Under the pieces are notes generated by a model. It was not told where the DNA came from, did no database searches, and saw nothing but the letters and a program-made list of their open reading frames with translations. Positions 21,154 to 29,477 of a stretch of DNA of 64,000 nucleotides are shown piece by piece (the stretch's first letter is position 1; every line of letters starts with the position of its first letter). Source of the DNA: JBMONI01 sp049324575 (lineage in GTDB: Bacteria; Omnitrophota; Omnitrophia; Omnitrophales; Aquincolibacteriaceae); assembly GCA_049324575.1 (NCBI GenBank), contig JBMONI010000012.1, positions 1-64,000 of the forward strand. The letters are read 5' to 3'. The translations under genes and the position numbers were made by a program.

Positions 21154-23370
21154 GCCGAGGGCAACGGAAAAATTGATCGCGGCGGTCCATCCTAATGTCT
21201 GCGGCACGCCGTAAAGCGGAATAAAAAAAACGGTCACCGCGGCCGCGGCCGCGGTCGCTCCAAGGATATCCGCTCCGTAGATGGCCCCCGGCGAAAGCAG
21301 ACGCTCCGTGCCGGTATCACCGAGTTTTTGACAAACGGGAAATTCAAATCCGGTAAGCGCCCCGAAGAGAGCCGAAAAAGAAAAAAAGAATATTTCACCC
21401 TCCGCCCCCCCTTCGAAAAGGCCCCGGCATCGAAGCAAGGCAAGGATCACGACGGCAAAACACAAAGCAAAGGCCGCATGAATTTTTGCGGCCATTCCGA
21501 CAGAGGCGCGCGGCAAAAACCGGTTTCCGGCCCAAGTCCCGCCGGCCATGCCGGCCATGAACGCCGTCATGATCCACGCGATCCTCGCATAAAGATTCCC
21601 GTAAAAACTCTGGAACAGAATGATCATGAGGACTTCGGCCGCCATGAGGTTCCATCCCGCAAGCCCCATCAGTTTGGGCCCAAGTTTCGCCCTCTCTTTT
21701 TCCCTCCCGTGCCGAAAGGCGATTCCAAAAACAACGGGCAGCGGCAGGATCAAAACCAGCGGGAACGGGATCTCCGTCACAAAACGCCAGTTTCCCGAAA
21801 CGGAAGGCTGGAACAGATCCATCCATCGGAGAAAAAAATAAAAGTAGGTGCGCGGCCGCAAATCGGTATTCAAGTTGCCCTTCCGAGAAGCGCCGAGCCG
21901 CTCGGCAAAAAGAGCCGCACGATCATTGGTAATCCGATAAGCAAGATAAGGTTCCGTCACGAAACGGTTCCCGAGTTGACGCGCACGATATCGCTCTTCC
22001 AGCTGCTTCACATCGGCGAACGGTCCTCGGACACTCCCCAGAAGAAGCAGTTCGTTCTCGGGAAGCGACAACCCTTCTGGAAACACGCTCCGGAAAGTAA
22101 GGGTCATGGAGGCCGCGATGTCCTCGAGATTTTCGGTCACGTAATCCGGGGAAAAAGCGATCGAAGTTTGAAGGACCCCGCCCGGCCTGAGGACCTTCTT
22201 AAGGCTTTCGTAGAACTCCCGGGTAAAAAACCGGTTAAAAAGCGCGTTTGAAGGGTCGGGGAAATGAAGCAAAATAACATCAAACCGTCTTGCCGTTGCG
22301 CGAAGAAAAGCACGCGGGTCGCGGGCGAGGATCTCGACGCGCGGGTCCGTAAGCGCTTCGCTGTCGCGGGGCGCGAGAAAATCCTTGACGAAAGGAATGA
22401 GCGCAGGATCGGTCTCCAGATAAACAATCCTCTTCGGGTCATGCTTCAGCACCTCCGCCAAAAGCCCGTTGAAGGCGGTCCCCGCGATCAACACCTCTTG
22501 GGGAGAAGGGTGCGCCAGCATGGCAAAATGAGCCTGGATCTCCCTCGCCCCGGGCTCCTCATCGCTTCCCAGGAGAGAACCACTCGAGTAAAAATGCCGT
22601 TGCTCCCCACGGCCTGTGACGGCAAGACTCCCGTAAAAGGTGCTGCACGCCGCGAGAAGTTTTTCACCGGGATAGCGGAGCCCTTCACTTCGACGGGGTT
22701 CCCCTGTCCACATGAAAAGAAGTGCGCCGGCCGCTACCAACACCAGGCCTGCTCCCGCCCAGGCCCGGGAACCCGAAGGAGGCGTGAAACGAAAGGCCAG
22801 CAGCGCGCACAACAAGTTGAGGCCCGCCGCGAAAGAAACGCTGACAAAAGGATCGAGACGGGAAAATCCGAAGGCAAAGAGGCTTCCTCCGGCAGCAAAA
22901 CCCAGGGTCTCCCAGAGATAAGCCTTCCCGATCGCCGGGTGTTCGGCCCCGGATGGTTCTGCTTCACGGCGCGCGAAATGGAGGATGGGAAAGACAGCGC
23001 CCAAAAGACCGGCAGAGGGCATCAGGACGAAGGCGGTGAAAAAAAAAGCGGTCGCGGGCGCGGGAAGCTCGCCGGGAAGCACCCCCAGCCATAAGCGCGA
23101 GGCACGGACCGCGATCACGGTCAGAAAAAAAAGAGCGGCAGTCCCCAGGTAGGTCATTTGCAGAAAAAATGCGGCTTTTCCGTGGGTCTTGAGAAAACGT
23201 CCGGCCGCCAGGCTGGCTATCCCCGTCCAAAACAGCCAAAAGCCAAGAACCGCCGCGGCAAAAAGCTCATGGCCGTAAAAACTCGCCAGGAACTCCCGAA
23301 GCAGGACGATCTGGATCAGGGACGAGCTTATCCCCAGGGCAAAAAAGAAAAGAACGAATAGCCCGTTCAC
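21115..23370 (-). CDS. Spermidine/spermine synthase-like polytopic membrane protein
   Basis: This 751-aa protein has a membrane domain (about seven helices), a central Rossmann methyltransferase-like domain and a second membrane domain. The central part reads EVLIAGTAFNGLLAEVLKHDPKRIVYLETDPALI ... RFDVILLHFPDPSNALFNRFFTREFYESLKKVLRPGGVL, as in aminopropyltransferases. Known fused relatives occur next to AmmeMemoRadiSam genes in other genomes. The start is GTG. The last 39 bp overlap the 3' end of the MEMO-AMMECR1 gene on the opposite strand. Whether the synthase domain is active is uncertain. Confidence 0.82.
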   Translation of the reverse strand: MNGLFVLFFFALGISSSLIQIVLLREFLASFYGHELFAAAVLGFWLFWTGIASLAAGRFLKTHGKAAFFLQMTYLGTAALFFLTVIAVRASRLWLGVLPGELPAPATAFFFTAFVLMPSAGLLGAVFPILHFARREAEPSGAEHPAIGKAYLWETLGFAAGGSLFAFGFSRLDPFVSVSFAAGLNLLCALLAFRFTPPSGSRAWAGAGLVLVAAGALLFMWTGEPRRSEGLRYPGEKLLAACSTFYGSLAVTGRGEQRHFYSSGSLLGSDEEPGAREIQAHFAMLAHPSPQEVLIAGTAFNGLLAEVLKHDPKRIVYLETDPALIPFVKDFLAPRDSEALTDPRVEILARDPRAFLRATARRFDVILLHFPDPSNALFNRFFTREFYESLKKVLRPGGVLQTSIAFSPDYVTENLEDIAASMTLTFRSVFPEGLSLPENELLLLGSVRGPFADVKQLEERYRARQLGNRFVTEPYLAYRITNDRAALFAERLGASRKGNLNTDLRPRTYFYFFLRWMDLFQPSVSGNWRFVTEIPFPLVLILPLPVVFGIAFRHGREKERAKLGPKLMGLAGWNLMAAEVLMIILFQSFYGNLYARIAWIMTAFMAGMAGGTWAGNRFLPRASVGMAAKIHAAFALCFAVVILALLRCRGLFEGGAEGEIFFFSFSALFGALTGFEFPVCQKLGDTGTERLLSPGAIYGADILGATAAAAAVTVFFIPLYGVPQTLGWTAAINFSVALGLFLGKNFRCKNA

Positions 23371-23387
23371 AAGCGACCGCTCCCTAA

Positions 23388-23434
23388 AAAGAAATTCCCC
23401 CTTTCGGGTCCGTCGAACGCAGCCCGAAAGGGGG
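23388..23434 (-). terminator. Rho-independent terminator of the glutamate synthase gene
   Basis: CCCCCTTTCGGG (23397-23408) and CCCGAAAGGGGG (23423-23434) form a perfect 12-bp stem. On the minus strand it is followed by AATTTCTTTTTA. It lies 19 bp after the stop codon at 23453. Confidence 0.88.
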
Positions 23435-23452
23435 AAAATGCTTCAAACTCCG

Positions 23453-25060
23453 TCAGACCTTGACCGGACTGCTGTTGAGAATCTCCATCGCTTCATCCTG
23501 ATACGCTTCCATGATGAAGGGGATCCCGGAGACTTCTTCGCACTCGCGCGTAAGCGACATGAGGTCCTGGCGCGAGATCGAAGGGACGTTGAAACAACGC
23601 GCGCCGGCCATGAGCTGCTGAAGCCCGACCCGGAGTTTCTGGGAATAGCTGTAGATCCCGATCGCTCCGAGAGGGATCTTCTTGATCTCATCCGCGCCGA
23701 CAAGATTCTTCACTTCTTCATAGCAGACGAAGATCTCTTCCGGCGTGCTGCCAAATTCGCTCACGGTCCGCGGAAGATTGCTCTCCTTGATCCATTGCTC
23801 GATGTTCTTGCCGACCATGCCGGGGATCATGAGCGCGCGACCCATGCAGATCGCCTTCACAAACGGCGCCCCCAGCGCAAGCGCTTTGAAGATATGGTCT
23901 TCGGAACTGAATCCGCCCGCGAGCGCGAGGTCCGGGACGCGCTCGCCGCGTTCTTCCAGGACTTTCGCAAATTTATAAGCCGCGGAATGCAGATAAACCG
24001 ACGGCATTCCCCACTCTTCCATCATCCGCCAGGGGCTCATGCCCGTTCCCCCGGGCGCGCCGTCGATCGTCAACAGATCGATCTTCGCATGCGAGGACCA
24101 TTTGAGGGCCATCGCCAGTTCCCGAAGGCCATACGCCCCGGTCTTCAGCGTCACACGCTTGAAGCCGAGCTTGCGGAGGCGGTTGACCTCTTTGTAGAAC
24201 CCGTCCTCGCTGATGAACCCGAGACGGCTGTGCCGCTCGAATTCGCGGATCGCGCCCTCTTTGAAAGCCAGCTGATTGATCGGGTCCGAGGGATCGGGCG
24301 TCACGATATACCCGCGCTTCTGAAGCTCGAGCGCGCGCTCAAGACTGTTCACCTTGATCTCGCCCCCGATGCATTTGGCGCCCTGGCCCCATTTCAGCTC
24401 GATCGTCTGGATCTTGTGCTTATTGAGGATATACTCCGCAACGCCGAGACGGGTGTCTTCGACGTTCATCTGGATCAGGATCTCGCCGCGCCCACGATGA
24501 TAGCGGCGGTAGGCTTCGATCCGGCGGTCCATGTCCGGAGCTTCTTTGACCTTCCCGCTCTTATCGAGCACCAGTTTCGGGTCGATCCCGCAAACGTTCT
24601 CGCCGCAAACCAGCGTCACGCCCGAGATCGCGGTCCCGACCGCGAAATGCTCCCAATTCTTTCGGGCGATCTCGGTCGAGCCGAGTGCGCCGGTGAAGAT
24701 GGGAACGTCCATTTTCGTTTTGATGTCCCAGCCGTATTCCGTTTCCGTGCTTACCGCCGGAAAGATCGCGGTATCGGAATTGCCGGCAACGCCTTTCGGA
24801 AGGCCTTTGGCCCCGAGTGCGTATCCCTGAATATTAAAATGGGAATAATCGACCGGATAATCCTTGTCGCCTCCCGCGGTGATCTCGCCAAAGGGACCGG
24901 GATAAATGACCTCGCGGGATCGAAAACTCGCTTTGAAAACTTCGCAATTGCCGCGGCATCCGTCAAGACAGCGGCTGCAAAGTCCGCTGGAAGGAGAAAT
25001 GTCTTTGGAGCGGTTGACGGTCCGGGTGGCGTCGTTGGCGTTCGGCGTGTGGAGATTCAT
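23453..25060 (-). CDS. FMN-dependent glutamate synthase, GltB2 type
   Basis: This 535-aa protein is the FMN/Fe-S synthase domain only. Signatures are SDTAIFPAVSTETEYGWDIKTKMDVPIFTGALGS, IELKWGQGAKCIGGEI, LLTIDGAPGGTGMSPWRMMEEWGMP and DLALAGGFSSEDHIFKALALGAPFV. The N-terminus adds a Cys cluster (CSRCLDGCRGNC) for an Fe-S centre. There is no glutaminase domain, as in archaeal-type GltB2, so ammonia or a separate glutaminase may supply nitrogen. The NADPH-dependent partner could be the gltA-like protein at 13861-15282. GGAGGG before the ATG and a strong terminator show a single-gene unit. Confidence 0.9.
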   Translation of the reverse strand: MNLHTPNANDATRTVNRSKDISPSSGLCSRCLDGCRGNCEVFKASFRSREVIYPGPFGEITAGGDKDYPVDYSHFNIQGYALGAKGLPKGVAGNSDTAIFPAVSTETEYGWDIKTKMDVPIFTGALGSTEIARKNWEHFAVGTAISGVTLVCGENVCGIDPKLVLDKSGKVKEAPDMDRRIEAYRRYHRGRGEILIQMNVEDTRLGVAEYILNKHKIQTIELKWGQGAKCIGGEIKVNSLERALELQKRGYIVTPDPSDPINQLAFKEGAIREFERHSRLGFISEDGFYKEVNRLRKLGFKRVTLKTGAYGLRELAMALKWSSHAKIDLLTIDGAPGGTGMSPWRMMEEWGMPSVYLHSAAYKFAKVLEERGERVPDLALAGGFSSEDHIFKALALGAPFVKAICMGRALMIPGMVGKNIEQWIKESNLPRTVSEFGSTPEEIFVCYEEVKNLVGADEIKKIPLGAIGIYSYSQKLRVGLQQLMAGARCFNVPSISRQDLMSLTRECEEVSGIPFIMEAYQDEAMEILNSSPVKV

Positions 25061-25275
25061 GAGAACCCTCCTGTGCTGTCGATTGAGGAAGGGCTTCCGC
25101 GCGAAGGCCCTGTGGTGCCAATACTTCCCGCGGTTTCCCTGACCTCACTCAAGGTGATTAGACTTCGAGATGCTTGGTCACAAGCGGGGGGTATTATGGA
25201 GGAAAACCCTCCCCCCCGCAAGAATGTTTTTGGGGAATTTTCCACCGGAAACCGGCCGGCTCAGGCCGGATCCTG
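25061..25275 (-). promoter_or_regulatory. 5' leader of the GltB2 gene
   Basis: A hairpin (AGGGC-c-TTC / GAA-GCCCT, 25090-25111) lies 30 nt before the ATG. A weak promoter pair (TTGTGA 25178-25183, TCTAAT 25157-25162, 15-bp spacer) would give a leader of about 90 nt. I recognise no glutamine riboswitch core. Confidence 0.35.
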
Positions 25276-26460
25276 CTATTCCTGCCTGGACATCCGAACT
25301 TCCCCGGCAATCTCTTTGAAACGGTCCGAAAAACCGGCCCACGTCCAGCTTTTTTGGACGTGCCGGCGCCCCGCTTCGCCGAGTTTTCGGCCCAGCACAG
25401 GCTCTTGGGCGAGATGGTCGATCGTTTCCGCCCATACGCGGGGATCCCGCGGCAGAAGATATCCCGTTTGACCGTGGAGGACCGTTTCCCGGTATCCCCC
25501 CTCGTCAACGGCGATCACGGGCGTCCCGCAGGCCATCGCTTCGAGGGGGACAAACCCGAAGGGCTCATGGCGGGAAGCGCACAACACAACAACGCTTTCC
25601 CGGTAATATCTTTCGATCTCCTTGCGGGACAGGCGATGGAAGAACCGGACCTCGATCGCTTTTTCCCGCGCCTTCCTTTCGATCTCGGCGCGGTATCCTT
25701 TCTCTTCGTCATCGTAAAGGACATCGAGCGAGAACCTTTTTTCACACCGGGAAAGCGCTTCGATGACAAAATCCTGTCGTTTCCGGTTTTCGAGCCGCCC
25801 GACGCAAAGGGCCCTTTCCCGCGGTCCCGCTCCAGCGGGCGCGCGCAAAAAGGCCTCGTCCACGCCCTGATAAAAAACTTCCGCATGGCGCCCGTACACA
25901 CGGAAGATCCATTCCGCGGAAAATTTCGAGCAGGTCAGGATCCGGCTTGCCGCCAATACCGCACGGCGGTCCCAGCGCTTGATCCGCAGGCGTCTCGGAA
26001 GCCCGATGAGTTTCGACAGTTTTTGACGCCAGCCCAGCCGTCCGTATCTTTCTTCGGAAGGATCGGCCGCGGAAGGATCCCGCGGCGCCCGCGATTCGTA
26101 TTCGGCGACCCCCAAGGGCTCATGCATATAATAAAGGGAAGGCCGGACGAGAAAGCAAAGCAGAGGAGGAGACCCCATGAGCCGGCATTTGTCGACATAG
26201 ACGAGATCGCAACCGGACCGGTTAATCTCTTGGGCGATCTCGCGTGAAAGATCGACATAGGCGCCGAGGCTTCTTCTCCTCGCCGGGCGGTAGATCTTCT
26301 GTTCGACCCCCGGAAAAATACTGCGGAGGAAATCATGATCGGCGGAATCGACCGTATAGATCTTGACGGTATGGCCGCTCTCTATGAAGATCCGGAGTTT
26401 CTGCGCAAGGGCCCAAAGCGCCCCGCCCGAAGGCAAATGGTGGAAAACCGCCAGCTTCAT
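25276..26460 (-). CDS. Glycosyltransferase family 4
   Basis: This 394-aa GT-B enzyme starts MKLAVFHHLPSGGALWALAQKL. The acceptor-side domain is followed by the donor-binding half: ALCVGRLENRKRQDFVIEAL, VVLCASRHEPFGFVPLEAMACGTPVIAVDEGGYRETVLHGQTGYLL. The EPFGFVPLEAMA motif binds the nucleotide sugar. It acts on the cytoplasmic face to extend a lipid-linked glycan, and it opens the surface-glycan locus. The sugar is not readable from sequence. Confidence 0.92.
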   Translation of the reverse strand: MKLAVFHHLPSGGALWALAQKLRIFIESGHTVKIYTVDSADHDFLRSIFPGVEQKIYRPARRRSLGAYVDLSREIAQEINRSGCDLVYVDKCRLMGSPPLLCFLVRPSLYYMHEPLGVAEYESRAPRDPSAADPSEERYGRLGWRQKLSKLIGLPRRLRIKRWDRRAVLAASRILTCSKFSAEWIFRVYGRHAEVFYQGVDEAFLRAPAGAGPRERALCVGRLENRKRQDFVIEALSRCEKRFSLDVLYDDEEKGYRAEIERKAREKAIEVRFFHRLSRKEIERYYRESVVVLCASRHEPFGFVPLEAMACGTPVIAVDEGGYRETVLHGQTGYLLPRDPRVWAETIDHLAQEPVLGRKLGEAGRRHVQKSWTWAGFSDRFKEIAGEVRMSRQE

Positions 26461-26546
26461 CCTGAAACTCCGCTTTGCAAGATTCTCTTTTTTCGGAGGG
26501 ACCTTTCCATCGATTTTCTAGGCCATCCGCCTTTGTTTCTTTTGCT

Positions 26547-26573
26547 TTTACAATTCCGGGCTCTGACTATACT
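26547..26573 (+). promoter_or_regulatory. Promoter of the coiled-coil membrane protein gene
   Basis: TTTACA (26547-26552) and TATACT (26568-26573) with a 15-bp spacer, about 45 bp before the TTG start at 26620. Confidence 0.45.
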
Positions 26574-26619
26574 ATACGGGAATAAAGCTCTTCACTACTT
26601 TGTTTTAAGGAGTCCGGTT

Positions 26620-27075
26620 TTGAAAAAAGAGACATTTCTCAAAGTTTCTTCCCTGACCGTAATCCTCGCAGCCTCCGCGTTATGTCTCGGAGGAGTTCTC
26701 CTGGCCGCGTGGAGCCCTCTCTATGTTTTTCTGGTGTTCGGCTTCGGCCTTGTTCTTCTTCTGATCTATGAAGTTTATATCCGCCTCCAGCACAATATCG
26801 ACGCCAAGAACGATCTCCTGCGGTCGGCTTTTTATCCCGCGAAAATGAATTTCGAACGGCACTTGGGCGACCAGACCCGCAAGATAGGCCTTTTGGTCGA
26901 ACTGGTCGAAAAGCTGATCGCCCTGCTGGATGCCCAAGGCTCGGCCCTCGAATCTTCGGAACTGCTGGCCTCGATCAAAAAGGTCCGGGAACGCCTCGAT
27001 GAAATGTCCGCCGACGAACTGAAGATCCGGGAAAAGATCATCACGCTGATCGATCAAGTCTCTCATGAACGCTGA
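26620..27075 (+). CDS. Membrane-anchored coiled-coil protein
   Basis: This 151-aa protein has two adjacent N-terminal membrane segments (SLTVILAASALCLGGVLLAAW and LYVFLVFGFGLVLLLIYEVYI). A cytoplasmic helical domain follows (LVELVEKLIALLDAQGSALESSELLASIKKVRERLDEM). The start is probably TTG (AAGGAG-tccggtt-TTG), since the upstream in-frame ATGs lie in or before the promoter. It lies 15 bp before an FkbM gene. It could be a scaffold or chain-length-type partner of the glycan genes, but I recognise no family. Confidence 0.6.
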   Translation: MKKETFLKVSSLTVILAASALCLGGVLLAAWSPLYVFLVFGFGLVLLLIYEVYIRLQHNIDAKNDLLRSAFYPAKMNFERHLGDQTRKIGLLVELVEKLIALLDAQGSALESSELLASIKKVRERLDEMSADELKIREKIITLIDQVSHER

Positions 27076-27089
27076 ACCGCGCTCTTGCG

Positions 27090-27938
27090 ATGGATAGAAA
27101 AAGCCTCCGAGAATCCGCCGCCGAACTGCAAACCCTCGTTTATTTGAAACGTCTTAAGAGCAACGAAGTTTTCCGATTGAAGACCCCGCTGGCGGAAGGT
27201 CCTTGTCAGATAAAAACTTTTTTTGGAGATCTCATGGAAGGCCGTTCCCCCGAAGTCGTTTCAAACAGGATCCATGAGACCGGATTCTTTGAACGCGGCT
27301 TGACCTCGCTCGTGATCCGTTATCTCAAACCCGGAATGGTGTTCTATGACATCGGCGCCCATTTCGGCTATTTCAGCTTATTGGCGTCTCACCTCGTCGG
27401 CGCGCGGGGCGAGGTCCACGCCTTCGAACCCACCCCCGGGACCTACGAGATCCTCAAGCGGAATACCGGAGCGAAAAAAAACGTCACCGCCGTCCGAACG
27501 GCTTTTTGGTCATCCGCGAAAGAACTCTCTTTTCACGACTATGGGGAAGCCTATTCGGCCTTCAATTCTTTTTTCGGGCCCCGGCTCGCCCACGAAGTCG
27601 CCTCCGGCCTTCGTCCCTCGGAACACAAGATCCAGGCCAGGACCGTCGATGACTACGTTTCCCGCCAGAAAAGGAACCCCGACTTCATCAAGATCGACGC
27701 GGAAAGTTCGGAATATGAGATCCTTTGCGGAATGCAAAAAACCCTGGCGAAGGTCCGCCCCATGATCTCTTTGGAGGTCGGGGATCAAAAGATTGAAGGC
27801 GTGGGAACGAGCCGTGAAATCATTGAGAGCATTCTCGCGAAAGATTACCATGCCGTTGAATTCGACAATGGGAAAATCGCGGACCACGTTCTCAAAACGC
27901 ATTACACCTACGACAACCTTTTGTTCCTTCCGCAATAA
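27090..27938 (+). CDS. FkbM-family SAM methyltransferase
   Basis: This 282-aa enzyme has the FkbM fold: MVFYDIGAHFGYFSLLASHLVGARGEVHAFEPTPGTYEIL is the SAM-binding glycine motif and the acidic ribose contact. DFIKIDAESSEYEILCGMQ is the family signature near the catalytic region. FkbM enzymes O-methylate sugars or other hydroxyls. It is probably a glycan-modifying enzyme of this locus. Confidence 0.9.
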   Translation: MDRKSLRESAAELQTLVYLKRLKSNEVFRLKTPLAEGPCQIKTFFGDLMEGRSPEVVSNRIHETGFFERGLTSLVIRYLKPGMVFYDIGAHFGYFSLLASHLVGARGEVHAFEPTPGTYEILKRNTGAKKNVTAVRTAFWSSAKELSFHDYGEAYSAFNSFFGPRLAHEVASGLRPSEHKIQARTVDDYVSRQKRNPDFIKIDAESSEYEILCGMQKTLAKVRPMISLEVGDQKIEGVGTSREIIESILAKDYHAVEFDNGKIADHVLKTHYTYDNLLFLPQ

Positions 27939-27976
27939 ACCGCCTCGCGGAGAATCCCTTTTTCATTCTCTCGAGA

Positions 27977-29467
27977 TCAATCTCTCATGACCGAAACATG
28001 CCTGGCATGCAGATCAAACCATCCGAGCTCCTCCCGCGCATGATCGTCTTGGATCGCCCAGTAATCCGTTATTTCTTTTTTGATCGTCGCATAATCTTTC
28101 CACTCCCCTGGAGTTTCTTCTCCAAAAGCTCCGCTTGAACCAAAGGGGAATTGATGAGAAATAAAAATCCCTTCACGGGAAGGGTATGGTAATCGTTGCG
28201 AAGGCACTTCCCTCTGATTGATGAATTTGAACGCCTTGTATCCCTGTCCATAAAGAAAATCCAGCATGGGAATTTGACCATTTTCGACGGATACATAGGC
28301 GGGTTTTTGAGGAAGCGCTTCGAGGGACCGCAAGGCGGTAAAATCATGCGCTTCAATGTCGATCTTAAGATAATAAGGAACCCCGTATTGCCGGATGATC
28401 TCAATCAGAGGGACACAAGAAATCGTTTTCGTTTCATACTCTCCCCTCGTCACTCCGACGGTCTTATCAAAAGAACTCCATTCGCTGTGGGTTTTATTAA
28501 TATAAAATAAAAATTTTCCACGTGTTTCGCCGATGCCCTTCGGAACCAGGGTTAATTGGCCTTGCGCCAGATAAGTTTGAAATTTCTTTTTTGCCTGTTC
28601 GGCAAGCTTCGGGTTGGCTTCGATCGCAACAACCCGAAACCCCTTTTTCAAATAGAAGACCGTATCTTGCCCAATATGCATTCCGACATCGTAGATCAGT
28701 TTCTTTTGGCCTTTTTTCCCGGTTTTCTTCGGAAGGAGCTTTCTGAAAAACAAGAAATCAAAAAGACCGCGCCGGCCCTGGCTTTTTGCAAACGGTCCCT
28801 TTTTTACCGGTTTTCTTCTTTCGCTTGCGCGCGGAGAACGTCCGACGGGCGCGGATCTCCGGCCCTCCGAATCAAACTGATATCCGAACATCTGGATCTC
28901 TTCGGCATAGATCTCAGCCGCCATTCGCCGGGTCTCTTCGTCATAATAAGTACGGTAATCGGTGCGGTGCCTGGACTTATTGTAATGAGGAAATTCCTGG
29001 GAAATGCCCAGTTTATAAGAAACAGTCTGAATATCTTCTTCAAGGGTTTCGAAACGCCCGATATAGTCCAAAGGTAAGCGCGCACGGTTAGCATAGGATT
29101 GCCAATGCCAGTCGATTTTGTCAGGGTTATGGTAAATAAAATGAACGAATTCTTTGAAACTTATTTCGTGAGGAGTCGCAAACCGGTTTTCATCGCACCA
29201 TTTTCCGATGGTCTTCGGATAAACAAACCGCTCTTTAGTCCTGATCTTCTGCTCATAACAAGAGACCAAGCGGTCCCACGGATTCCGGACAAAAGTGAAT
29301 TTGAAGAAGTCGGGATACTGTTTCTCAAATTGCCGAAGGCCGATCCCTTCGGACTTGGGCGGAATGGGATGCTTGCAAGCGGAATTGAGCCAATGGACGA
29401 TCGAAGTGTTCGCGCATTTGGTGATCCGGATATAGGCGCATTGGAGGTCTTCGAAAACGATATACAT
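27977..29467 (-). CDS. Sulfotransferase-FkbM methyltransferase fusion
   Basis: This 496-aa protein joins two enzyme domains. Residues 1-200 are a family-2 sulfotransferase: KCANTSI (17-23) is the PAPS 5'-phosphosulfate loop and FVRNPWDRLVSCY (59-71) is the 3'-phosphate site. A Lys/Arg/Ser-rich linker covers about 200-255. Residues 256-470 are an FkbM methyltransferase (LIYDVGMHIGQDTVFYLKKGFRVVAIEANP ... YYLKIDIEAHDFTALRSLEALPQKPAYVSVE). The fusion predicts sulfation and O-methylation of the same glycan or lipid. Genes on both sides are glycan enzymes. Confidence 0.88.
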   Translation of the reverse strand: MYIVFEDLQCAYIRITKCANTSIVHWLNSACKHPIPPKSEGIGLRQFEKQYPDFFKFTFVRNPWDRLVSCYEQKIRTKERFVYPKTIGKWCDENRFATPHEISFKEFVHFIYHNPDKIDWHWQSYANRARLPLDYIGRFETLEEDIQTVSYKLGISQEFPHYNKSRHRTDYRTYYDEETRRMAAEIYAEEIQMFGYQFDSEGRRSAPVGRSPRASERRKPVKKGPFAKSQGRRGLFDFLFFRKLLPKKTGKKGQKKLIYDVGMHIGQDTVFYLKKGFRVVAIEANPKLAEQAKKKFQTYLAQGQLTLVPKGIGETRGKFLFYINKTHSEWSSFDKTVGVTRGEYETKTISCVPLIEIIRQYGVPYYLKIDIEAHDFTALRSLEALPQKPAYVSVENGQIPMLDFLYGQGYKAFKFINQREVPSQRLPYPSREGIFISHQFPFGSSGAFGEETPGEWKDYATIKKEITDYWAIQDDHAREELGWFDLHARHVSVMRD

Positions 29468-29477
29468 ATTCCGGCCC

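Noticed and set aside
25061..25200. Glutamine riboswitch before GltB2
   Set aside because: No conserved glnA-type core is visible; only one bulged hairpin and a weak promoter.
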